Below, in pieces: positions 31,695 through 39,698 of a DNA stretch of 64,000 bases. Numbering within the stretch: position 1 is the stretch's first letter; each line of letters opens with the position of its first letter. The stretch spans positions 186,001 through 250,000 of the forward strand of contig CAWGTW010000010.1 in the NCBI GenBank assembly GCA_963825565.1, written 5' to 3'. Below the pieces are notes generated by a model. The model saw nothing but the letters and a program-made list of their open reading frames with translations. It did no database searches and was not told the DNA's origin. The translations under genes were made by a program, and so were the position numbers. Origin of the DNA: JBFGCT01 sp963825565 (GTDB lineage Bacteria; Actinomycetota; Acidimicrobiia; Acidimicrobiales; Ilumatobacteraceae).

Positions 31695-32393
31695 TCAGGC
31701 GGCGAGGGTCAGACCGCTGATCTGGTACTTGCTGCCGTCCGACATGAACCAGCCGAGGGACTGGAGCTCGATGATCGAGCCGTCCCCGAGCTTGACGATC
31801 ACGATCGACCCGTCCGCGGGCCCTCCGCCGGCGAGCGGCCCGATCCCGTCGGGGTCGAGGTAGATGCAGATCCCGTTGTTGGAGCAGTCGGCGCCCACCG
31901 GTCCCAGCTCGCCGTTCCATCCGGCGCCGAAGTCGGTGTGCAGTTCGACGATGATGACGAAGTCCTCCTGCTGGGTCGAGACGACGTAGTACGGGTCGCT
32001 CCCGTCGTCGATGAACTCGTCGAGCAACGGCTCGAGCCGGGAAGCGTCGACCGAGACGGTGACCACGCCGCTGTTCGGGTCGGGTTCGCTGAGCACGACG
32101 ACCGGGGTCGGCGCCTGGGTCGTCGTGGGGGCCTGGGTGGTGGTCGGCGCTGCCGTGGTCGCTGGTGCCTGGGTGGTGGCGGGTGGCTGGGTGGTGGCGG
32201 GTGCCTGGGTGGTGGTCGGTGCCGGCGTCGTGGTCGGCGCGATGGTCGGTGTCGGCGTGGCCGTCGGCGCGTCGGTGACGGTGGGCGCCTCGGTTGCGGC
32301 CACCGTGTCGAGCGAGTCCCCGCTCGAACCGCCGCACGAGGTGACCAGAGCGAAGGCGGCCATCGCCGCCGCGAGACCGCGGGACCCGTGCAT
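31695..32393 (-). CDS. Secreted lipoprotein with long Thr/Pro linker
   Basis: A 232-residue lipoprotein. I chose the ATG at 32393, which has GGGAGG upstream and gives MHGSRGLAAAMAAFALVTSC, a lipoprotein signal with Cys20 before GGSSG. Residues 30-95 are low-complexity TTTQAPATT-like repeats that would span the cell wall. The folded C-terminal 120 residues start near VVVLSEPDPNSGVVTVSVDA and contain two cysteines in GADCSNNGICIYLDPDGIG, followed by GSIVIVKLGDGSIIELQSLG. I do not recognise the family. A truncated copy of this last part (34525-34761) lies on the far side of the neighbouring kinase gene. A role in envelope sensing beside the kinase is possible. Confidence 0.78.
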   Translation of the reverse strand: MHGSRGLAAAMAAFALVTSCGGSSGDSLDTVAATEAPTVTDAPTATPTPTIAPTTTPAPTTTQAPATTQPPATTQAPATTAAPTTTQAPTTTQAPTPVVVLSEPDPNSGVVTVSVDASRLEPLLDEFIDDGSDPYYVVSTQQEDFVIIVELHTDFGAGWNGELGPVGADCSNNGICIYLDPDGIGPLAGGGPADGSIVIVKLGDGSIIELQSLGWFMSDGSKYQISGLTLAA

Positions 32394-32626
32394 CGCAAGC
32401 CTCCCAACCGTGTGACATCCACGGTAGTCCCGGCCCGGAGCCGGCTCAATGTCTGCGAACGGGACCATCGTCACATCCTGCGCGGGCCGCGACCGACGCC
32501 GTTGCGGTCGTCTCCCGGCCGGGATCGGGGTACCAGGCGTTTCCGCGATCGTCCGTGCGACGCGCCTTCGACGCGGCCGGTGGCCGACGCGAGCCGACCC
32601 GGCGGGGGACGTCTACGATCGCCGGC

Positions 32627-34504
32627 ATGGTCGGCGACCTCCACCTCCCATCGATCGAGGGCATCGAGGGGCTCGAGCTGATCGGTCGGGGCGGGTTCGC
32701 CGCGGTGTACCGCGGTCACCAGGCGGCGTTCCGCCGGGACGTCGCCGTCAAGGTGCTCGAGCGCTCCGGGCTCGACGCCGACGACCGCAGCCGGTTCGAT
32801 CGCGAGTGCCAGGCGATGGGTGCGTTGTCCGGTCACCCGGCGATCGTCACGCTCTACGACGCCGGGTACACCGCCGACGGACGGCCGTACCTGGTGATGG
32901 CCTACGTTCCCGACGGCACGCTCCACGACCGCATCACCCGGCAGGGTCCGATGGGATGGCAGGACGTGACCGTGCTCGGCGTGCGGCTGTGCGGCGCTCT
33001 CGAGACCGCGCACCGGTCGGGCGTCCTGCACCGGGACGTCAAGCCGGCCAACGTGCTGTGCGCGACGTACGGCGATCAGTTGAGCGACTTCGGGATCGCC
33101 CGCATCCAGGGCGGCCACGAGACGCAGAGCGGCGTGATCACCGCCTCGGTGACCCACGCCGCTCCCGAGATCCTCGACGGCGCTCCGCCGACGGCGCAGG
33201 CCGACGTGTACGGGTTGGCGTCGACCCTCTACGAGGCGCTCAACGGCCGCGCCGCGTTCGACCGCGGCGGCGACGAGGGGTTGTTGCCGCTGATGCACCG
33301 GGTGCTCACCGAGCAACCGGCCGATCTCCGGCCGCGTGGCGTCCCGGATCCCCTGGCGACCGTCATCGCGCGGGCGATGGCGAAGGCGCCGGGGGCGCGC
33401 TACGCGACCGCTGCCGAGTTCGGTCGTGCGCTGCAGGGCGCGCAATCGGAGTTGGGCCTGCCGGTGACCGACCTCGTGATCGTCGGGGACGCTCCGCCGT
33501 CGTCACCGGCATCATCGCCACCACCCGGCTCGCCGATCGCCGCTCCGGCGGTGATCGCCGCCGCCACCCTGACCGACCCACCGGTGACCGCGAGTCCCTC
33601 CGCTCGAGCCGCCGGAGCCGCCGACGCCGGAGCCACCGTCGCCGGAACCACCGACGCCCGAGCTGCCGACCGCCCGTTCAGCGAAACGACCCCCACCGAC
33701 ATCACCTCACCGGTCGGCGCCGCGGCCGCTGCCACGACCGTGGTCGATGCGGTCCCGTCCGGTGCCGGGGGTGCGCAGGATGGGCCGTTCGGGTCGAGCA
33801 CGCCCCCGCCGGGATCGTCGCCCGGCGAAGCCTGGTCGGCGCAGTCGCGCGATGCAGACGGCGCCGGTGGACCCAAGCAGGCGGTCATGATCTTCGGGGC
33901 CCTGGCGGCGATCGTCGCGCTCGTCGTCGTCGCGCTCGTCGTGTTCCGAGGCGACGGAACCGGTGGCGGGTCGACTGCGACGGTCGGGCCCGGCACCAGC
34001 GTCGACCCCGGCACCACGATCGATCCCGGCACCACCGTCGATCCCGGCACCACCGTCGATCCCGGCACCACCGTCGGACCCGGCACCACCCTCGCCCCGG
34101 CGACGACGATCGCCGGGCCGCCGGCGGTGGCCCAGCTCCAGCAACTGCTCACCACCGATGCGCCGGTCGTCGCCACCCTGGTCGAGCGCTGGGTCCCCCA
34201 GCTCAGCGCGAAACGGGAGGGGCTGGTGGTCGACGGGACCACCTACGGACCAGAGGAGATCCTCGCCGACCACCTCGTACGGCGAACCGACTACGGCGCG
34301 GTCCTCGTCGACGGCGGCACGTACAACTTCCGAATCGACAACGCACCGATGACCGGCTGGTACATCACGATCGTGCCGCAGGGCTTCGCCTCCGCCGACG
34401 GTGCGCTCCAATGGTGCCTCGACGAGAACATCGATCGCGGGAACTGCTTCGCACGGTTCATCAGCACGACGGTGTTCGAGGGCACGACGCAACTCAACCC
34501 GTGA
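32627..34504 (+). CDS. Receptor-type Ser/Thr protein kinase (PknB-like)
   Basis: A 625-residue membrane kinase. The cytoplasmic kinase domain (about 1-270) has GRGGFAAVYRG (P-loop), VAVKVLER (Lys), HRDVKPANVL (catalytic loop), SDFGIARI (DFG) and APEILDG (APE). A Pro/Ala/Thr-rich juxtamembrane region follows, then one membrane helix near residues 422-442 (MIFGALAAIVALVVVALVVF). Outside it comes a repeat linker of DPGTTV units (18-bp tandem repeats around 33988-34092) and a ~120-residue domain with two cysteines (LQWCLDENIDRGNCFARF). I chose the ATG at 32627; the longer reading to 32555 is not kinase-like. It is flanked on both sides by copies of the same lipoprotein domain, suggesting a linked signalling unit. 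Confidence 0.92.
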   Translation: MVGDLHLPSIEGIEGLELIGRGGFAAVYRGHQAAFRRDVAVKVLERSGLDADDRSRFDRECQAMGALSGHPAIVTLYDAGYTADGRPYLVMAYVPDGTLHDRITRQGPMGWQDVTVLGVRLCGALETAHRSGVLHRDVKPANVLCATYGDQLSDFGIARIQGGHETQSGVITASVTHAAPEILDGAPPTAQADVYGLASTLYEALNGRAAFDRGGDEGLLPLMHRVLTEQPADLRPRGVPDPLATVIARAMAKAPGARYATAAEFGRALQGAQSELGLPVTDLVIVGDAPPSSPASSPPPGSPIAAPAVIAAATLTDPPVTASPSARAAGAADAGATVAGTTDARAADRPFSETTPTDITSPVGAAAAATTVVDAVPSGAGGAQDGPFGSSTPPPGSSPGEAWSAQSRDADGAGGPKQAVMIFGALAAIVALVVVALVVFRGDGTGGGSTATVGPGTSVDPGTTIDPGTTVDPGTTVDPGTTVGPGTTLAPATTIAGPPAVAQLQQLLTTDAPVVATLVERWVPQLSAKREGLVVDGTTYGPEEILADHLVRRTDYGAVLVDGGTYNFRIDNAPMTGWYITIVPQGFASADGALQWCLDENIDRGNCFARFISTTVFEGTTQLNP

Positions 34505-34524
34505 CGCCGGTCAGCCGGCGGGGT

Positions 34525-34761
34525 TCAGCCCGTGAGGGTGAGGCCGCTGAGGGTGTAGACCTGACCGTCGTCTCCGACAATGGTCGCGTCGTCGATGGTG
34601 ATGATCGAACCACCCTCGAGTTGCACGACCGTGAGCGAGCCGACCGCCGGGCCTCCGCCCGGGAGCGACCCGATCCCGTCGGGGTCGAGGTAGACGCAGA
34701 TCCCGTGCGTCGTGCAGTCGGCCGGGAACGTGCCCAGCTCGCCGGTCCACCCCGACCACCG
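34525..34761 (-). pseudogene. Truncated paralogue of the 31695-32393 lipoprotein C-terminus
   Basis: The minus strand encodes WSGWTGELGTFPADCTTHGI followed by CVYLDPDGIGSLPGGGPAVG and, at the end, YTLSGLTLTG and a stop at 34525. This matches GWNGELGPVGADCSNNGICI, YLDPDGIGPLAGGGPADG and YQISGLTLAA of the lipoprotein at 31695-32393. Two in-frame stop codons lie a few codons upstream of 34761, and no signal peptide or start is attached, so only the last ~78 residues remain. It looks like the remnant of a duplicated lipoprotein gene on the other side of the kinase. Confidence 0.8.
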
Positions 34762-34866
34762 TCATCGTCAACCATCCCCTCCACCCCGAGGTGGGGACCC
34801 TACCCCGGTGGATGCTGTCGTCGACCGGAAGGCGCCGACGGGACGGTCAGGACCGGTCAGGGTCGG

Positions 34867-36885
34867 TCAGGATCCGATGTCGTAGCGCAGCCAGCCGTCC
34901 TGCACGGCAACGAGCACGATGTCGCCGTTGACCGCAGCGAGCGACGGACCCAACGCCTCGACATCGTCGTCGAGGTTGTCGACCAGCCAGCGGTCGCCGT
35001 CGATCGTCGCGATCAGCCAGAGGTCCGGTCGGTACTCCTCGGCGACGTCACCGCCGTACGCCTCCTCGGCTGCCCGATCGAGGACGTCCTGGGGGATCGA
35101 CACGATGACCGCGCCCGACTCGGGGTCGTCGACGGTCAGACCGCTGCCGTCGCTGTGGTAGCGCAGGTGCTCGAACGGGCCGTCCTCGCCGCCGCCGTCG
35201 CTGAGCGTGGCGAGGTCGATCGACTCCGACGCCACGACGTCGCCCGTCGCCCGCTCGACCACGTCGTACCACAACGACGCCACCCCGCTGCCGGTCGTGA
35301 CCACGAACCCGTCGTACTCGACGACGATCTCCTGCGAGGGCATCTCGGGTCGGAACGTATCGACGATGACGGCGGGCGAACTGCTCCGGAGCCCGAAGAC
35401 CGGGCTCCACCACTCCGGTGCTCCGGGGATGTCGATCGGCGTCCAGTCGTGGAACGAGGGGTCCGCCCGGTAGGCGTGGCTTGTCCCCGAGTCGTCCTGG
35501 GTGAACACGACGACGCCGCCGTCGACGGCGATCACGCTGTTGACGACCTCACGCTGCCAGGGGACGTCGACGGTGGTCCACACGACCCCGTCGGTGGAGG
35601 TCTCGAGGGAGGGTTGGGTCCGCACGAACCGATCGGGCAGGGCGACGATCCCGCTCTGCGGCGGCACGTCGCTCGCCATCGTCGGGTCGCCGCCGAACGC
35701 CGCGGTCCACAGCTGGGTCTCGCTCGGGTCGTCCAGGTAGGGGATGACCGCTGGGTCGATGTCCAGCTCCTCCCACGTGTAGCTGTACGTCTGCTGGTCG
35801 CCCTCGGCCGAGGTGCCGATCTGGACCTCGAGGCCGTTCTCGTCGGTCGAGAAGCCGCCGCCGTACACCGAGTGGTCGATCGACTCCCGCACGTCGGTGG
35901 GGAGGAACGTCTCGACAGGTACGTCGGTGAAGCGGTGGACCTCCAGCACCCAGCCCGACTCGTTCGCGGCGATCGTCGCCGGCCAGGCGCTGAAGTTCAC
36001 CACGGCGGGAAGGTCGGCCGGTCGGGGGATCTCGATCGTCTGGGTCTCCCAGGTGGTCAGGTCGGTGGTCGACGCGACGGTGAGCGTGATCGCGTCCCGG
36101 TCCTGCCGGGTGTCGACGGCGACGAGGCGATCGCCGGCGACGACCACTTCCTGGAGGGACGACATCCCGTCGGGGAGGGTGACGTCGACCGGGTTCCACT
36201 CGTCGCCGTCGGGCGAGAACCAGACCGCCGCCTCGGGGGTCGCCGTCGGCACGGAGTAGATCAGGTTGCTGACCTCGGGGTTGTCGGCGACCACGGCGGT
36301 GACCTCGTCGAGCAAACCGGCCTCGCTCAGCATCGCCGTCGCCTCGTCGATCGTTGCCGGGAGCCCGTCGGCGAACAGCTCCTGGACCTCGGCCGAGAAC
36401 AGCGCAGTGAACTCGGCTGGGATCTCGGCGGGCAGTGGCTGGGGTGTCGTGACGTTGGAGAGGCTGAGGAAGCCGTCGGCCCAGGGAACGAGCCAGGAGA
36501 CGTAGGAGTTGCCATCGTCGGCGCCTGGCGTGGGGACCGTGCTCGGTCGCACGTCGACCACCTGCACCGGTACGCCCGAGGCCCGCTCCGTGCCGACGGT
36601 CGTCGGCACGTCGGACATGCCGTCGACGGTGGTGACGGTTGCCTCGACGGCGGTCGACCCCGGCGCGCTGCGCAGCACGTCGCCGCCGTCGGTGCCGCGG
36701 ACCGACAGCACGGTGGCCGCCCCTCCGGTGAGCACCGCGGTGACGCCGACCGCGGCGAGCGTGCGTCGACGACGTCGGCGGCCGCGCATCGTCGCGCGTA
36801 CGGCGGCGAGCGCGGTGGTCGCATCGCCGGCATCGATCTCGTCGGCCGCGACCCCGAACGTGCGGCGGAGACGTTCATCGTCCAT
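34867..36885 (-). CDS. Probable membrane anti-sigma factor with large extracellular sensor part
   Basis: A 672-residue single-pass membrane protein paired with the ECF sigma factor upstream. The cytoplasmic head is MDDERLRRTFGVAADEIDAG, then a basic stretch RGRRRRRRTL and one membrane helix near 42-62 (AVGVTAVLTGGAATVLSV). The outer 600 residues contain repeated beta-propeller-like blades such as VWFSPDGDEWNPVDVTLPDG and LETSTDGVVWTTVDVP (sialidase/BNR-like). The N-terminal segment is too short for a standard zinc anti-sigma domain and lacks HxxxCxxC. The anti-sigma role is therefore inferred from gene order and topology. GAAGG precedes the ATG. Between it and the sigma gene lies a 315-bp array of 15-bp repeats. 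Confidence 0.7.
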   Translation of the reverse strand: MDDERLRRTFGVAADEIDAGDATTALAAVRATMRGRRRRRRTLAAVGVTAVLTGGAATVLSVRGTDGGDVLRSAPGSTAVEATVTTVDGMSDVPTTVGTERASGVPVQVVDVRPSTVPTPGADDGNSYVSWLVPWADGFLSLSNVTTPQPLPAEIPAEFTALFSAEVQELFADGLPATIDEATAMLSEAGLLDEVTAVVADNPEVSNLIYSVPTATPEAAVWFSPDGDEWNPVDVTLPDGMSSLQEVVVAGDRLVAVDTRQDRDAITLTVASTTDLTTWETQTIEIPRPADLPAVVNFSAWPATIAANESGWVLEVHRFTDVPVETFLPTDVRESIDHSVYGGGFSTDENGLEVQIGTSAEGDQQTYSYTWEELDIDPAVIPYLDDPSETQLWTAAFGGDPTMASDVPPQSGIVALPDRFVRTQPSLETSTDGVVWTTVDVPWQREVVNSVIAVDGGVVVFTQDDSGTSHAYRADPSFHDWTPIDIPGAPEWWSPVFGLRSSSPAVIVDTFRPEMPSQEIVVEYDGFVVTTGSGVASLWYDVVERATGDVVASESIDLATLSDGGGEDGPFEHLRYHSDGSGLTVDDPESGAVIVSIPQDVLDRAAEEAYGGDVAEEYRPDLWLIATIDGDRWLVDNLDDDVEALGPSLAAVNGDIVLVAVQDGWLRYDIGS

Positions 36886-36898
36886 CGTGATCTGCCTT

Positions 36899-37213
36899 CA
36901 TCGCTGTCCTCTTCATCGCTGTCCTCTTCGTCACTGTCCTCTTCATCGCTGTCCCCGCCATCGCTGTCCTCTTCATCGCTGTCCTCTTCATCGCTGTCCT
37001 CTTCATCGCTGTCCTCTTCATCGCTGTCCTCTTCATCGCTGTCCCCGCCATCGCTGTCCTCTTCATCGCTGTCCCCGCCATCGCTGTCCCCGCCATCGCT
37101 GTCCCCGCTGTCGTTCTCCTCTTCGTCGCTGTCCCCGCCGTCGTTCTCCTCTTCGTCGCTGTCCTCGCCATCGCTGTCCCCGCCATCGCTGTCCTCTTCA
37201 TCGCTGTCTGCGG
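36899..37213 (-). repeat. Twenty-one-unit 15-bp repeat array between sigma and anti-sigma genes
   Basis: CATCGCTGTCCTCTT-type units (plus strand) repeat every 15 bp from 36899 to 37198, twenty times, with a twenty-first partial unit. On the minus strand each standard unit reads GATGAAGAGGACAGC, so AAGAGG lies six bases before the next ATG. Two frames are open through the tract (SDEED and MKRTA repeats); the third, which is the anti-sigma frame, is closed by TGA. The MKRTA frame ends at 36875, just inside the anti-sigma gene. Confidence 0.95.
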
Positions 37214-37215
37214 CT

Positions 37216-37800
37216 TCAGCTTCGTCCTGCGGCATCATCTGGTGCCTCCGCCCGTGTCGTGTGCTCACGTGATGTGCCCGCGTCGCCTTCCAGCGTCTCG
37301 GCGAGCGCGGCGAGCGCCCGATGGAGCCGGCTCTTGACCGTGCCCGGTGCAACATCGAGCGCGGCAGCGAGTTGGGACTCGGACCAGTCGAGGTAGTACC
37401 TGCCGACGACGACCGCCCGGTGGTCGTGAGAGAGCCGGCGCAGCGCAGCGACGAGCTCGATGTCCGGTTCGTTCGTCACCGCAGTTCGGTCGTCAGCTCG
37501 AGCCTCGACCCACCCACCGGTGACCTCGCGGCGCTGCCGGCGCCACCGGGAGCGCCCCCAGTTCAACCCGACCCGGTACACCCAGCCGAGCGGGTTTGCG
37601 TACTGCGAGATCCGATCCCAGCGTGCCAGCGCCCGGGTGAATCCCTCGGCTGCGGCGTCACGGCCGAGCTCGGCGTCGCCGAGTGCGAGTGCGAGTGCTC
37701 GCACCATCGTCTCGTGGTTCGCGGCGAAGAAGTCGTCGAACCGGGCCGTGGTGGTGATCGTCTCGGCCTCGTCGACCGGCCCTGCAGGCGCCATCGTCAC
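37216..37800 (-). CDS. ECF (group 4) sigma factor
   Basis: A 194-residue extracytoplasmic-function sigma factor. Region 2 covers about residues 20-90: FDDFFAANHETMVRALALAL, then AAAEGFTRALARWDRIS and GWVYRVGLNWGRSRWRRQRR. Region 4 covers about 110-165: RLSHDHRAVVVGRYYLDWSE and the helix-turn-helix QLAAALDVAPGTVKSRLHRA. It resembles the SigE/SigM-like 'SigE-SF17-type' actinobacterial group in layout. It is followed after 330 bp by the membrane protein likely to sequester it. It diverges from the SDR gene across a 418-bp spacer. The ATG at 37800 begins MTMAPAGPVDEAETITTTAR. Confidence 0.9.
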   Translation of the reverse strand: MTMAPAGPVDEAETITTTARFDDFFAANHETMVRALALALGDAELGRDAAAEGFTRALARWDRISQYANPLGWVYRVGLNWGRSRWRRQRREVTGGWVEARADDRTAVTNEPDIELVAALRRLSHDHRAVVVGRYYLDWSESQLAAALDVAPGTVKSRLHRALAALAETLEGDAGTSREHTTRAEAPDDAAGRS

Positions 37801-38218
37801 GACCTCAGACGCACGACGACGCCGTTTGGTTCCATGGTCGCGGCAGCCACCGGGGCGACACTACGCGTCGCCGCCGGTAGGTCGGTCGTGTCGACGTTCG
37901 GCCGGCGATGCTCACCCCGGGGTCAAGCGTGTCCCGCTCGCAGGCGAAATCGGCCCGAGCCCTCGTGACGTTCCCGAGCGAACGGTCGACCGGGAGCGAA
38001 CCCGATCGTGCTCGGCGCTTCCGGCCACCGTGGGCTCCCCGAAGACGGCGCCGCGACCTCGTGAGCGTGGCCGGCCGCACTCGCTCGATGGCGGTCACCG
38101 TGGTCCCCCGCGATCGACCTTGGTCGACCGTGGTCAACCTGGTCGACCACGCATTCGACCACCCAGTCGACCAAGCACGGCATCGCTGCGGCCCGTGGGT
38201 GCGCCGTAGTGTGCCGAG
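37801..38218. other. 418-bp divergent spacer between ECF sigma and SDR genes
   Basis: No gene is convincing. The left two thirds show nothing I can name. The right third holds the dense TGGTCGACC-type repeats listed separately. Promoters for both divergent genes must lie here. Confidence 0.5.
38119..38175. promoter_or_regulatory. Cluster of GGTCGACC-type palindromes upstream of the SDR gene
   Basis: CTTGGTCGAC at 38119-38128 is inverted as GTCGACCAAG at 38166-38175. GGTCGACC also occurs at 38122 and 38141, with variants TGGTCAAC (38131) and TTCGACCA (38154) between. Several half-sites packed into 57 bp, 44 bp before the SDR start, suggest an operator for a dimeric repressor; no regulator gene is adjacent. 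Confidence 0.5.
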
Positions 38219-38950
38219 ATGGGACGACTGGATGGCAAGGTGGCGTTGATCACGGGTGGCGCCAGGGGGCAGGGCGCCGCCGAGGCCGAGCTGTTCGCCG
38301 CCGAGGGTGCGACGGTGGTGATCACCGACGTGCTCGACGACGCCGGCCACGCGACCGTGGCCGAGCTCGGCGACAGCGTGACCTACCTGCATCACGACGT
38401 GACGAACCAGGTCGACTGGCGGGCGGTCGTCGCCGGCGTGGTCGAGAGCCACGGCCGGATCGATGTGCTGGTGAACAACGCCGGGATCTTCCATCACGGT
38501 GGCGCGCTCGACACCTCGCTCGACGACTGGAACCGGGTGATCGCGATCAACCAGACCGGCGTGTTCCTCGGGATGCAGGCCGTCGGTCCGACGATGCGCG
38601 ACCGCCACGCGGGCAGCATCGTCAACATCTCGTCGGTCGCGGGGCTCAGCGGCACACCGACCGCGCTCGCCTACGGCGCGTCGAAGTGGGCCGTTCGGGG
38701 GATGACGAAGTCGGTCGCCCGGGAGCTCGCCGGCTTCCAGGTGCGCGTCAACTCGGTTCACCCCGGCCTGATCGAGACGCCGATGATGCACGAGGTCGGC
38801 GTCGACGTCGATCGGCTCGCCGCCCACATCCCGATCGGCCGGGTGGCCTCGGCCGGCGAGGTGGCCAAGATCGTGCTCTTCCTCGCGTCTGACGAGTCGG
38901 CCTACTGCACCGGCCACGAGTTCGTGATCGACGGCGGTCTGCGGGCCTGA
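38219..38950 (+). CDS. Short-chain dehydrogenase/reductase (hydroxysteroid dehydrogenase-like)
   Basis: A 243-residue classical SDR. The NAD(P) motif is LITGGARGQGAAEAELF near residues 10-26, with Asp in VITDVLDDAG suggesting NAD(H). NNAGIFHHGG follows. The catalytic set is Asn in RVIAINQTG, Ser in VNISSVAGLSG, and YGASKWAVRG with Tyr152/Lys156-type spacing. The C-terminal loop PGLIETPMM and the end FVIDGGLRA are typical of 3-alpha(or 20-beta)-hydroxysteroid dehydrogenases. The substrate is not determined. The start MGRLDGKVALITGG is at 38219, 44 bp after an operator-like repeat cluster. Confidence 0.9.
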   Translation: MGRLDGKVALITGGARGQGAAEAELFAAEGATVVITDVLDDAGHATVAELGDSVTYLHHDVTNQVDWRAVVAGVVESHGRIDVLVNNAGIFHHGGALDTSLDDWNRVIAINQTGVFLGMQAVGPTMRDRHAGSIVNISSVAGLSGTPTALAYGASKWAVRGMTKSVARELAGFQVRVNSVHPGLIETPMMHEVGVDVDRLAAHIPIGRVASAGEVAKIVLFLASDESAYCTGHEFVIDGGLRA

Positions 38951-39014
38951 CGAGACGCAGGTGCGCCGGCGCCGCCCGGCGTGCCATGACGGCCGTGCGT
39001 GGCGGCCGGGTGTG

Positions 39015-39062
39015 GGGTGGCCCGGTGGGTGGCCCGGTGGGTGGCAGTCGGGGTGGCGGCCG
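39015..39062 (+). repeat. Four 12-bp GGGTGGCCCGGT-like tandem repeats
   Basis: Units start at 39015, 39027, 39039 and 39051; the first two are identical and the others drift. They lie between the SDR gene and the convergent cNMP-binding gene and contain no hairpin or ORF of note. Confidence 0.7.
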
Positions 39063-39087
39063 GATGCGTGGCGGCTGGGCGTGACGC

Positions 39088-39507
39088 TCAGTTCGCGGGG
39101 TGCTCGCTGTCCGCCACGACGCGGCTGGCGACGATCGGCAGCATCTTCACGGCGATCTGCGGTGCCCGTTCGAGGACGTCGTGGAACTGCCGCCCGTCGA
39201 TGTGGATCGCCCGCACGTCGGTCTTCGCGGTGACGGTGGCGTGGCGATGGGCGTCGGTGAGCAGGGCCATCTCGCCGGCGATCCCACCGGGGCCGATGTC
39301 GGCCACGAACTGGCCGCCCTTGGTCACCTCGAGCGTGCCGCTGATCACGACGATCATCTCGTGCGCCATCGCTCCCTCACGCATCACCACCTTGCCCGCC
39401 TGGAGCTGGAGATCGGTCGCCGCGCCCCCGATCACGTCGAGATCGCTGTCGGTGAGATCGGCGAACAGTGGGACTGCTCTCAGATGCTCGTTGTAGCTCC
39501 GTGCCAT
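39088..39507 (-). CDS. Single-domain cyclic-nucleotide-binding protein
   Basis: A 139-residue protein made of one CRP-type cNMP-binding domain with no DNA-binding or enzyme domain. The fold shows in FADLTDSDLDVIGGAATDLQ, MVVVISGTLEVTK, then GPGGIAGEMALLTDAHRHAT. The last matches the phosphate-binding cassette 'G.. fGE.aLl....RaAtv', with Gly-Glu kept and an His-Arg-His pattern in place of the usual Arg. It could act as a stand-alone sensor or partner subunit. GAGGGAGGCATCG precedes the ATG at 39507. It diverges from the acyl-CoA mutase gene. Confidence 0.85.
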   Translation of the reverse strand: MARSYNEHLRAVPLFADLTDSDLDVIGGAATDLQLQAGKVVMREGAMAHEMIVVISGTLEVTKGGQFVADIGPGGIAGEMALLTDAHRHATVTAKTDVRAIHIDGRQFHDVLERAPQIAVKMLPIVASRVVADSEHPAN

Positions 39508-39698
39508 CGATGCCTCCCTCGTGCTCGGATCCGCACGCGCGGGTCCAAGGTGATCCTTGCAGAGCCCTAGGCCCCGACGACGAACCCGCCCAGCAACGAA
39601 GTCGGCCGATCGCGGCCGCGCGTCCGGCTCGGGCGACCGTCGTCCGCCGGCGTCCGGCCGAGTCGGACCCGCGCAATCCCCGACCGTACACTCCGAGC

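Noticed and set aside
32449..37272. 1607-codon ORF on the plus strand
   Set aside because: It crosses the kinase, lipoprotein remnant and anti-sigma genes in the wrong frames and contains low-complexity Arg/Asp runs. A shadow.
36327..37355. 342-codon ORF with long SDEED repeats
   Set aside because: The acidic repeat frame runs on into antisense-like shadow of the anti-sigma gene. A small acidic peptide is possible, but there is no clear start or partner.
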